Origin: Haliclystus octoradiatus
Lineage: Eukaryota > Cnidaria > Staurozoa > Stauromedusae > Haliclystidae
NCBI GenBank assembly: GCA_916610825.1
Contig: OU744454.1
Span: 4,053,821 to 4,117,820 of the forward strand
Direction of reading: 5' to 3'
Length of the DNA stretch: 64,000 nucleotides
The number at the start of each line of letters is the position of its first letter. Position 1 is the stretch's first letter. A program made the position numbers and the translations under genes. Under the pieces are notes generated by a model. That model was given only the letters and a program-made list of their open reading frames with translations. It searched no databases and was not told where the DNA came from. Shown piece after piece: positions 1 to 12,600 of this stretch.

Positions 1-97
1 ACATTGATGAGAAATGCAACCCAACCTCTCGCATAGAATGCAGACACTCTACCACGGAGTGCACACATGTAATGTGTATGTAAATGGAATGTGCATG

Positions 98-301
98 CAG
101 TGCCGGATTAACCCATTGGCCCCACTAAATTATAGGCCACGTAAAATTGGGAAAAACTTTTTATCTTCGTAAAATCCTTTCATGACAACAACAATAAATA
201 TTATTGGTTGCAAGGCTGGTAGTTCACCTGGTTCCACAAGCCCTAAAACAGGTCTCCACAGATGGGCGCCCTTAGGACCAAAGTAATTCAATCCAGCACT
301 G
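98..301. mobile_element. Non-autonomous hAT-like MITE (family 1)
   Basis: Ends are CAGTGCCGGATTAAC and its rough inverse AATCCAGCACTG. The flanks TGTGCATG (90-97) and TGTGTATG (302-309) are an 8-bp target duplication with one mismatch, as expected for hAT. No coding capacity. It lies in a DYM intron, directly beside the next element. Confidence 0.75.
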
Positions 302-318
302 TGTGTATGTAACATGCG

Positions 319-521
319 CAGGGTCCGACAAAGTCCGGAAACTTGGAAACCTAGTTTGCAGAAGGCTAGAAAAATTCAGAAGGTTAGCCAAAATGTTGAA
401 TATAAAGCTAAAATAAAGCTTCGATTTTACGCTTTATGTCAGTAAAATTACTTAAACATTTTTCTAACGTTTATCTAACAGTATAAGGTTTGCGGAAGGT
501 AAAACATTTTGTCGGACCTTG
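319..521. mobile_element. Non-autonomous hAT-like MITE (family 2, CAGGGTCCGACAAA ends)
   Basis: The left end CAGGGTCCGACAAA is mirrored by TTTTGTCGGACCTTG at the right. The perfect 8-bp direct repeat AACATGCG (311-318 and 522-529) flanks it. Length (203 bp), 8-bp duplication and CAGGG ends place it with hAT transposons. No coding capacity. Confidence 0.85.
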
Positions 522-648
522 AACATGCGTGTTACAACGTATATGCATATATGTAACATACATCACATCCATGATTTTTCCCCCAATGCATATTTCCCAA
601 ATTGTAATATAATACAATGTAATATATTTTATTTTAATTACTTTCTAG

Positions 649-3600
649 TGAAATTATCAACAGGAGATGTCGTAATACATTACTACTTCTTCGTTGTGCT
701 TTAAAATACTTTATTGAGAATTATCAAGAAAATGATATTGTAGCACAATTTAGTTCTACGCAACCTTTGACTGGTAAAGTATAAAATAATACATACATTG
801 CTTCTAGCAAAGCTGATGGATTTTCTATTGTGTTTCAACATCCCATAAATCCTGCACTTTGGGACAACCTCCTTCTAAGACATTTTTCTAATGCTTAAAA
901 TAATTAAAAAGTGAAATTGCAGCAAAACTAATCATTATATAATTTGAAAATATCCAAATTTTGTTCAATCTGATTGTGATAGATAATGGCATTACAAAGT
1001 AGTTGTGAAATGCTATTAATTCTGTGTCGTTATAAATTTGAATGAATATAATAGTACTTAAATTGATTTATTGATAAGATATCCTCAAGTTATATATAAT
1101 AGAGTTCATATTCAATAGGCAAAAGGCCTTAAAACATAAAATTCAGAATAATATTGTTACTTCGAGCAATATTAAGGAAATATTAAACACTTTCTATACA
1201 ATATTGGTTATATAGGCCTAAACACAAATGTTGCGTCATGAGACACAAGGAAGTGTAAGAAATTCACGAGCTGCCGCAGGGAGGGATTTTCTGAAGCTTT
1301 TGAATGTCTCATTGCAACCCATAGAATAATAAATTTTTTTAAATTTGGTTATTTAAATAAAAATATTTTTTTAAGAAATCCTAAATTATAGCAAATATTG
1401 TGTCAAAATGGTTGTAAATTGTCACAAATATTGTGTTATTATAAGAAAAGTTCAAATTTCTGAACCCCAGTTCGAAGCAATGTTCTTGTTTACCCAGATT
1501 ACCATTGTTCATAGACAAATCATGACATTCGTATTCCTCTTGAATCACAAATAGAATTAAGTGTTTTAATGACATTGCTCCAATATCAATACCTGATTCA
1601 CATTACGCAGTTTCGAAAATACGTATTGTGGCAATAAATGTTGACTAAGTTGTAAATACAGTTGAACTTGCTTAATATCCCCCCTCTGGTATGGATGAAA
1701 AATGGAACATTAAGCGAAGTAGGAGTATGAGAGTTTGTATGAAGATTTTAAATTAGAAATCAGTTTTACGTGGGGATATTAAGCAAGGTGGGACATTAAA
1801 AGAAGGGATATTTACCGAGTTTGACTGTATATCAAAAATGGAAACGCTCTAAAACATCGATTTTATCAACTGTAAATTGTAACTTTATTGATTTTTCAAA
1901 AATAGATGAAATGGGATTTACCAAATATTTTGAACACTTTTGAAATCAATTTATTTCAGGTGTTTGTTCTGGAAGATTTGAAGAATTCTTATTCACGGTT
2001 AACAGCATCATTGGCAACTTACCTGTAACGTAAGTACTATCATCAGATATACATTCAGGTATGAGAGAGTTCCTCGGAAAAGCTGATTTCCTCGTTTTCC
2101 ATCAGCTCTGAAACAAAGAAAAATCACCTAAAACATTGGTTTTGCTGTTGTTTTAGCATTTTTCAAAGGATTTTCCTCTTTTCTGACTGAGCTTTACTCT
2201 CATGCCTGTACATTCCGCTGAAGTCAAAGTTGTTAATGATTTCAATAGGAATGGGATTGGTGCTGGGTTTTTACAATCGATTCACTGAAATAAATAAATG
2301 TTGTCAACCTGTTAACCAGATTCAAAATTTATTTAAGGGTAGGCCTACTGACCCAAAACTTCAATCAACAAGGTTTTTACCAGGAAAATTGTGTTAAATG
2401 TTTTGAACTATGTGAATTCAGAAAGGCTGATTTTTAATTTGGCTGAGTCACACTTGAGGAGAATAAAGGAATTAGTTATATTAGCACAAACGAAAACAAC
2501 AAGCCTCCCTGTAACCATGTAGTTCAAAACAATTTAATGGTAAAATCCTTGTTAACATATCCGAACAATCTTAAAATAATTTTCAAATTTTCTTTTTTTT
2601 TCCAGGACTGCTACACACTGTTTGCATTTTGAAGCTGTCAATACGTTACTAATATTAATATCATTTCAATTAACGGAAAGCAAACCGCTGGTCGGTAGCA
2701 TTATCTTATTATCCTTAATGAATGGCAAATGGTAATTTTTATCTAAAATTCATTTGTTTATTCCTCAATGATAATCTTTTTGATTTGAAACTTAATTTTG
2801 TGTTGACAATTACTTTGTCTATTTGCATACCTTAAATACAGGGTCCGGCAATTTTGGAAATCCTGCTAGCCTAGATTTCAAAAAAGCGAATTCAGAAGAA
2901 ATTTGATATTTTTATGATTTATATGCTAACCTTCAAAACAAAATTGGCAATGTTATTTAAATGTTTTACGATTTCTGAAGGCTAAACCTTTTTTCAGACC
3001 CTGCTTAGTGCTTTCATCATCAAATAACTTTGCAGGCATTTCAATCACAGTCATGAGCTTCATGAAAATTTCATGAACAATCAATCGAAAATCTATAAAC
3101 ATGGGATAATACACTTTCCACAAGCAGTTAAAATGTGATTTTCCACATTCATGAACTTATTAATTTTTAGTGATATGCCCCTATACCCCATTAAATTATA
3201 GGGAGCATCCTTAAAGACTTACTTAATTACCCTTCTGCTTCTATTGTTCATTATAAGGATTACACAAACATTCCCCTAAAATTTAGACTAAACAAGATCC
3301 TCCATTGGTTTGACCCCTTTCTAGAAAGTTTGCGCTAAGTTATTACTGACACCAGTCAATATGTCAATTTTTGTCGCTATTCTTTCGTCTCACAATAAGG
3401 TTACCTAGATATTCATTAAAGATCGAAGTTTGAGTTAAACATTTCAAAATTAGTTCAGGCTAGTTTGGATGATGAAAATGTGATTTATTTATTAGCTCAG
3501 AGCGTGCCGTCAAAGTTGTCCGTCGTCTTTTCCATAATTATATCAAAAATGAAGAATTTCCTATACCTGATGATACTACTGGCTTATTATCAAAGACATT

Positions 3601-6600
3601 TAGTAAGTAATGAAATCTATTTATGATCATCAAAGAGACATTTTGTTAGTAGATTCATGTACACATAATGCTATTGAAATCAAAACCATGAAAAAAATTG
3701 TGAAATTTCATTGCGTTTTCATGGCATTGTCAAGGCATTTTCATATTTCAATACAAACATTTTCATGCAAATTTAAACAATCAATTTTGTATAAAGACTT
3801 GGTTCCATATCACATTTTCAAAATAATATTTTAAATTATTCTTTCAGGTGGTTTATGGTCTGTGTTTGGTTCAGCAGAACCAAAAACAATACAAAGATCA
3901 GAGCTACATCCATTAGCATGCCAAAGTCTCCTTCTATTGATTATCTTAGCCAATCATTGTACACGAGAGGTCAATGGTTACAGAGAGGCATTATTTGACT
4001 GTTATTGTTATGAACCAAATGGTAAGGAAAATAGCATAATTGATGATAATTTATATTGGATTGACTATTCAGGCATAACTGCTGACCCCATCAATGTTCA
4101 AGCAGAAATATTAAACAGTTATTAATCAAAGGTGAGGCGAACCTTGGTCTTTATCAGCTGATATTCAATAGCGGCTTTATGACCATTTTATAACTGCTCA
4201 ATATAGTAGTATATAATCATAACATGAATTTTAATGTATTTTAATTAATGCATACAAAACATCATAACGGTAAGAAGCCACAGAACGGTCAATACAATTT
4301 AGAACTGACTGCTGTTCGATCAATCGAATTGCTCGATTTTCATATTAACCTGTTAGTAATTGTAATGACAGTATTCATCTAGTAGCATCAACATGAACCT
4401 TATTTGCAAAGGCAGACACAAACAGAGCTGACCAGAATAGCTTACGAAGAAGAACACAAAATGTCATACCAGAAATTTGGCAATATCTCAGTTCTATTTA
4501 TAACTAACTTTAAAACCAAAATCGCTATGGTAAAAGAAGTTTTTTCTCTGATGAAAACACTATTCATGGCTACCGATCAATAATAATATAATCTACAATA
4601 ATTGTAAGCCATATCATCTACTTTCAATTGAAATTCATTCAACTAGCAAAATTATGATCCTTGTACAGTTTTTGCATTACAGTATCAACAAAAATTAATA
4701 TATATGATATAATATAATAATAATTATAATAATAATAATAATATGGTATCTAATAGCAGTTGAGATAGTGTTTGATGTAATTTTTGACAGAGCGTAAATA
4801 ATAATAATAATGCAGTCAAAGACTATGCATTCATTTTCTGTAGGTCGAAGTTTCTCGCTTTATGCGATCATCAGGCGGGATGATGTCGACATCAGACATC
4901 AGATGATGACATACAGATCAGTATGATCTGTCTGATGATCGCATAAACCGAGAAACTTCAAGTTACAGAAAATGAATGCGTAGTCTTTGACTCCATTATT
5001 ATTATTAATATAATATGTATGATATTCATTAATTGTTTTTGCAGGTCAAAAAGATGCTAAGCCAGACAAAGAGGCATTTCAATTGAATTTTTCACGTCTT
5101 TTCACATGTCTTTGCAGGTACGACTGATTAATATTGAAATAATTTATATGTATAATTTATGTTTATCTAATAGCAGATAATATAGGACTCTATATGTATT
5201 CATTTGACAGAGCAGTAAATAATAATAATATATGGCAAAAGAGTCAAAGAATACACATTCTTTACTGTTACTCAAGTTTCACGCATTCCACTGCGATCTT
5301 CAGACAGATTTTTTACTCCAAAATTGATATATATGGAGGATTGAAATGCGTGAAACTTGAGTAACAGTAAAGAATAAAGGGTTACCACATACTTGCCATG
5401 TTTGTATTCATATTTACTAAACGAGAAAATGTTGGGAGACACGAGTGAAGCGCTAAAAAATCACGAGCTCCGAGCGAGTGATTTTTAGCTTCCTGAGTGT
5501 CTCCCAACTTTTTCGAGTTTAGTAAATATGAATACAAACATTTGCAAGCATGTGGTAACCCTTTTCTAAAATAAAACAAATGTCGGAATCTCATTCGACG
5601 GCGAATTTTCAATTCATGAATTCACAATTTAAAATTCAATTTCAATTCATAAACCAAGCATGAAGAGAATCCCACAACAAGATAGATTTTGTCGAATAAA
5701 GAAAGACATATACAAGAACGTCTGTAATACAAGTGGTACAATAGTTCTTTAGCAAATTAATGCAGTAATTGTTATTTAAATTTTAGGTTTACCTTGAAAC
5801 AGCGTAGCCTACAATTGTCTTTCGTTCTGTGTTTTTATTTTGCATGTTACACGACCAATAACTCATTTACCGCGCTTTTCAATAAATAAAAACATCTTGA
5901 GCTAAAGGTCGTTTTGTAAATCGTAGCCATTATTGAGATATTTATTGGATTGTTATCAAAAAGTTATAAATTCTGTATTTTATCACAGATCAAACTTTTT
6001 GAAGCTTGCGGTTTTTCCCGGTTTTCGGAGCCATGTTTTACCCTAGGATTTCATGCACGCTCTTTCGACCAATCAGATCGCAGAAAACCTTCGTGATAAT
6101 TTAGAATGTGTATTCTTTGACTCTTTCGTCATATATTATTATTATTAAAATATATAAATATAATGTGGCGTAATAAGTATGTCATAATGTCTTACTGATT
6201 GAACATAGGGCTCAATGCTATACAGCAGAGCTTTAAATAATATATAAAATATGAAGTCAAAAATCATTGACATGAAACTTTGAGTATTAAATTAAATATA
6301 TAGATATATATATATTGGATTAATCATTTTACTACAATCTGAGTAAGCTATTTTCATTGGGGTGGTTGTTACCAGAAGTTTGTTAGTATTTTGGAGCGTG
6401 TGAGTTTGATGGATGGTGCTCTTCCTGACACCAACCAATAATGCTTCTGCCAGAGATTATTTCCAAAAAATTGATATTTTCCAACAAAATGTTGATTGTT
6501 TCCAAAACATTAATAGAACTTTTCCAAATAATCGATTTTTTCCAAATGTTGATTGATTCCAAAAATTTGTGTCGTCCTATTACGGGTAAGTCCTTCTATT

Positions 6601-9600
6601 GTGGCTAAATAGATAAAAAAACATTGATTATGCTATACGTTCTGGCTGAACATTTCAGGGTTGTAGAATAATTGTTGGGAATTGTTGTGCCTTAGAAGTC
6701 TAGAAGTTTCCTTGTTTTGATTTGGGATACTTTGTTTTGAATTATCCAAACGTTTTCTTGTAGGAAAAGTAAGAAATAAAAAATTGAACGAGAAACTCCG
6801 ACCTAGCTAATTAGTTAAATAATCTATTATTTATTTTTCAGAGATTCAAGTCATGATGAAACAATCTTAATATTATATAATCTTATACACAAGAATAAAA
6901 GTTTTATAGAATTTGTGTTAAAAAGAGAAGACATAGCTGAATTGGTAAAGTTGTTCAAAATTCACACATTCATTCAACCAAAAGTGCTAAAAATTGATTT
7001 ATAATCAATTTGAATTATAAAATAGTAATATCAAATACATTTTCAACAATTTTTTCCTCGTGCATGTATGATCACATGGATCATTCAATATTTTCATGAA
7101 TTATCACACGTCTCGTTCAATATTTTTATAAGAGCTCGAATTGTCAAACCATGATTCGAAGCAATGTTCTTGTTTACCCTGATTACCGTTCGTCATATCC
7201 AAATCATGACATTCAAACTCGTTTCAAATCACAAATTGCAGGGTGTTTGTGTGGCGTTTTATTGACAGGCTTTCAATATTAAGGTTTTTCACTCGTTCTA
7301 TTTAATCGCACATGTTAACTGGATAACTGAAAAAAATTATTTATTTTGGGTCTAAATCAGATATTCAATTCCAATCAAATGTGATCTCAACCCCTGTGAA
7401 AAACAGTTCAGGAGTTCATGAACAGTTCATGAACGTTGAATGGCCCCAAGTTTTCATGAACTGCTCATGAACTGTTGATGAACTGTCTGTGAAGGTTCAT
7501 CAACAGTTCATGAAAATTGGGGCCATTTAACCGTCATACACTGTTCATGAACTCCTGAACTGTTTTTCACAGAGGAAATTTGATTTTGAAAATCTACTAC
7601 ATTGTACTTTTCTTTTAAAATTATTATTTTTCATTTCAGATCATTCCTATTTTAAAATTATTGTATAAAGCAGAAGAACATAATTCACATCATATCTATA
7701 TGACATTGATTGTCTTATTAATTCTTACACAAGAAGAAACATTCAACAAACGTATTCATAATATAGTAAGTACTGCATACTTAGTGATCTGTTAAATAAA
7801 TAAAATAGCTTTTGTAGCTGTAGTTCATCTACGGCGTTACATCTAATCACTTATTGTATCAATGTAAACAAGATGAATTTCTGATATGTCTAACAATATA
7901 AAAGATAGTTGCACACACACACCTTGAGAAAGCGACCAACTGTCTATAATTGTAATTTCAATAATACAGTCAGATTTGGTTTATCCCGTTTTAGAAGCAA
8001 AAATTATCGGCGGGCTCTACTCGCTTAGAGTCACATGGTTGTAAGTTGTCGTTCGTATTTATTCTATGCCTGAAACCATGCGGAAACATGAAATTTGAAG
8101 CCATGACTGACATTGATTGTTGAGTTTAGGCTAAGCTCAATTCAAATTGAGATCGTAGAGACCGCTGTCAATAGCTGATTTCCATTTTCTATTTTCCATA
8201 CAAACTCTTTTACACTCACTTTTTCAAATGGTTATTTCTCAAAAAATACATATCAGTTTATCGAAATACGTGGCTAAGTAATGGAAGTCACTTAGTACAA
8301 CAAGCTAAGATAAAAATCTAATTTTTGATTTTTATTTGTCGACCCTATTATATAAAATCAAGTAGTTGTTATGCATACAAAAATTTCTGAATTATAACTT
8401 TTTTTTTTAGGAACTTCAGACTGTTGAATGGTTCAAAGATAAACAATTGAAGAATGTCTCACTTGGTGATTTGATTGTGTTGGTGGTTGTTCGCACTATA
8501 CAATTTAATATGTTAAAAACAAGAGTAAGTTATTAGATGTATAGGCAGGGTCCGACAAAAGGTTAAGCATTCTGTAGTTCTAGAGGCATTTAAACAATTT
8601 CTTTTGAATTTTTTTGTTGACATTTGACCAATAAATCATACGAAAAATCAATTTTCTTCTGAAATTACTCTTACCTTGCGGAATTTAGTATTTCAGGATT
8701 CCTACTTCTGTTCAAGTCTGTGTATAGGTAAAGATTATATGGGTTATAATGTTTTGAAGGTTATACATAGCTATGTCACTTATGAAGTAAATGAAGTTAT
8801 TGAAAATATTAAATGAAAACATTTAATAAAATAAAATAAATTTTGGTTCATATGGAAACCAATTATAGAATTTAAATACAGTGTAGCTAACTGAATACCA
8901 AAACAATGGAATATGTCTATGTCCAGTAGCAACGTAATATTACATAATATTGTACTATGCAATGATTTGTATTTTGAATGGTACTTCAACTTGTAATTAG
9001 ACTACTGGGTAACCTCTTGTAAAGGTTTTTCATTATACAGTCAAACATGTTATAACGGTCACCTCTATACAGCGGCCACTTGTCTATAGTGCTCACTCTT
9101 GCAAGGAGGATTAGCTCAGATGGCAAAGCAACCGAACTTCAGATCGGATCATATCTGATCGACCGTGGTTCAAATCCCCCTAAGGTCAACTCAGCCTTGA
9201 CTTTATCTGAAACATCAAATGAGTACCATCTGAGGATGGCGGATGAAATGGTCCAGAGGGAATTGCATTGTGAGTAGCTGCGGCGCATCGTTGCGCATTG
9301 ACAATCGAGACCTATCTGCCAAGAAATCTGTTGAAATTGATCTGCAGTGTCGCGGCTGAGATCAACCAAGAGCGTTTAAAATCATTGCTCTCTGCGAAAA
9401 AAGCCACTCATCTAGAAATAGAGGAATGGTACGGGTGCCTTCGGTAGGGCGACACCGTCTACATTACATTATTTTTTACTCTTGCAATGTCTAAAATAGT
9501 ATTTTCTATTGAATCCAACCTGTATATAAAGGCCACCTGTCTATAGTGGTCAATTTATCTACCTCGCGTAGTTGGTTGTTATATATATACAGGTTTCACT

Positions 9601-12600
9601 GTACCAAACATAGATATACAGTGAAACCTGTATATAACGGCCAGCTACGAGAGGTATTTTGGTATTACATAAGACGTACATCAGACTTGAATGTCGGTAT
9701 GGCTTACCACATTTCTAAGCTATCCATCATACTATTAGTGTGTAGCCTGTAAATTTAAATTCAAATTTGCCAACAATTTTCATTGCATTTATCCGATTTT
9801 CACTTATCAGAAATTAGCTGACAAGAATTTGATCATTAAATACATGATAGGATTTCAAAACACCTTAACACTTATAACACTTATAACTGATAACTTATCA
9901 CTATATAACACTTCATTGTACATGTTTTCATTTCAGGATAGGTATCTACATACAAATTGTTTGGCAACATTAGCTAACATGGCTGCTTATTTTGATAATC
10001 TTAACTCATATTCTGCACAAAGGATTGTTACGTAAGTCCACTTTATTATACTTACACGCGCAAGATCTATATATAAATAAGAAATAAGACCAGATAATCG
10101 TTTTCTTGCCAATCATTGACAGTTCATTGTTGTTTATTCACCACTGCGTTTTTGTTATATTCAATAACAGACTATAAAAACTGTGAAATTTTGTGGCATT
10201 TTCATAGCGTTTTCACATTTTAATATTGCGGATATGTTTTCATGGTTTTAAAACTAGTCAGGTTTAAATTCAGACATGATAATATCTGATCTACTGTGAT
10301 TATAATCCTTCAAAGGTCAACTCAGCCTTGACTTGCTCCAAGTCTCACTTATTTTTATGACGATTTTGATATGTTACCATCAAATATCGGCACATCAAAG
10401 TAAGCGGGACTCGGAGCCAGCCAAAACTCAGTCTTGACTTCATCTAAAACATCAAGTGAGTACCATCTATGGTTGGCAGATGGAATGGTCCAGAGGAAAT
10501 TGAGTTGTGAGTAGCTGTCGCACGCTGTTGCGCATCAATCGAGGTCTATCTACCGTGAAATATGTTGAAATTGATCTACAGTATCGTGGCCAGGGTCCGA
10601 CAAAGTCCGGAAACTTGGAAACCTGGTTTGCGGAAGGCTAGCAAAATTCAGAAGGAAAAGGCATAATGCTGAATACATAAATTAAAATTACAGTATAAAA
10701 ATAAAATTTTGATTTCATAATTTTATGTCAGTAAAATCACTCAAACGTTTATCTAAAAAGTTGAGGTTTGCGGAAGGTAAAACATTTTGTCAAACCCTGA
10801 TCGTGGCTAAAACCAATAAGGAGCATTCAACGTCATTCCTCTTGACGAAAAGAGTCAGGTACAGGCGCCTTTGGGGAAAGGATACCCATCATTATGATCT
10901 ACAAAACAATAAATTAGCTAGCATTACAAACTGTGAGACCTTTATTCAACAACATGCGTATATCTCATTGTAGGTTATTGAGTAAATTGAGTAAAAAGTT
11001 TTTGAGATTGAAATCAAGAGAATCTGAAGAAGAAACAAAACGAGAGCAAGAACAAGATGACGTGAGTACAGAAAATGTTATCTCTGTGATATCAGGGCCA
11101 TCAAAAGATGGGGTTTAAGTGGGAGCAATTGCTCCAGGGCCAGCGAGATTTTGTTGCCATATTTTGATTGTGAATATGAGATTGTGTAAATAAACTATTT
11201 AAAATACATGGGTTTAAAAATGTTAAAGTTTTACAAAGCGCTAAGTATAGTGTCAACACAGATTGCGTTGAAACGGGGGGTAGATGAGATTATTTTTAGA
11301 AATAAATTTCCGACTGGAGAAGGGAGCACGAGAAAATTTTGAGGGTGTGAAATTTCGCAAAATTCCCAGGATCCGAAATTATTCTTGTTGCCTTGCATAA
11401 TATTCTACACCTATGCAGCAGCGCTCTGTGACATTATCAGGCTGTGTGACATAATCAAGTGAATCATAAATCATGAATCAAATTTGCTTATCATTGACTG
11501 GGCGGAGGTAGCCTCATTCCATAACGGCCCTCAACTCCACACAGACGCTACGATGAGGGCCTAATAAAATTCAGCTAGCAAAATGATGCATTCAAAATGG
11601 CTGCCCAGCAGTTTGACTGTATGTGTTATGTACTTCAAAATAATGTTGTGTTTTCCATTGTTCTTTTTAGATTAATGATTTACCCGTTGTCGAGGATATA
11701 GTACGAATGATCTTGGAGATAATTAATAGTTCTTTATTTCATGTTGTGAAACAAAATCGTAATTTGGTGTATGCACTATTATATAACAAAGATGTCTTTG
11801 CTGAATTAACGGCGCACAAAACATTCAAAGCTGCTGCAGTCAACATTGAATCGGTAAGAACTTTAAGAGGATCAATAAATGGATTAGAAGGGTCGAGAAA
11901 AAATTGAATTTCAAGGTTGGGACATAACAAATGCTGTTAATAAAACACATTGGCCATATGATTTAACCCATTTTGATGAATGCCAATACAATTTTTTTTT
12001 TGCCTTATTAATTCAAGAATAGAATATACAGTGTAACCCGCTTAAGTACAAGTCAAAATTGCCAATTGTTTTTATTGCATTTATCCGAATTTGCAGTTAT
12101 CCAAAATTGTTTTCGAAGGACTGGACCAAAAAATTGTTTAACTGATTTCAAAGCCAGGTTGCAGATAAGCGGGAATTTCACTTATCCGAATTTCACAGAA
12201 GCGGGTTACACTGTACTAGAATTATCATCTAGCTTGTTTACATTTCCAACAATGATATAGTGATTTAGTTTAGTCATCGACCAATAATATTGTCAAGTCA
12301 TTAAAAAATTAAAACTCAGCATTTTTACCTTGACTTGTTGCACTAATTGTCTTGATTACTTTGCCAAGTTTTTTGGATAAACAGATTAGCATTTTTTGAG
12401 AAATAAGCATATGAAGAAAATGAGAATTTCAAATCTTGAACACTGGAGAATGAAAGTTAATTGATGCCATACTCTAACAATTCCTATCACGACGAGTGAG
12501 CGCTATAAAATCACCATAACAATGGAGCATTTGTCCATAACAACAACACGATTTTTGAATAATTCCTTCTTAGGACTAATGCTCAATAGTTTTGATTGAG

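Larger units (their letters stand above)
10260..10865 (+). mobile_element. SINE copy carrying two later MITE insertions
   Basis: This is the same SINE as at 9105, with a decayed head. It is broken by a MULE-like element at 10328-10424 and a hAT-like element at 10591-10799. After removing both, the body reads through in the SINE order. Confidence 0.75.

Noticed and set aside
9105..9181. tRNA gene (A and B boxes present)
   Set aside because: No proper acceptor pairing; the unit continues into a 370-bp SINE body with target duplication.
9139..9369. Open frames of 65 to 76 residues on both strands, repeated at 25796-26032
   Set aside because: They lie in SINE copies and recur because the SINE recurs.
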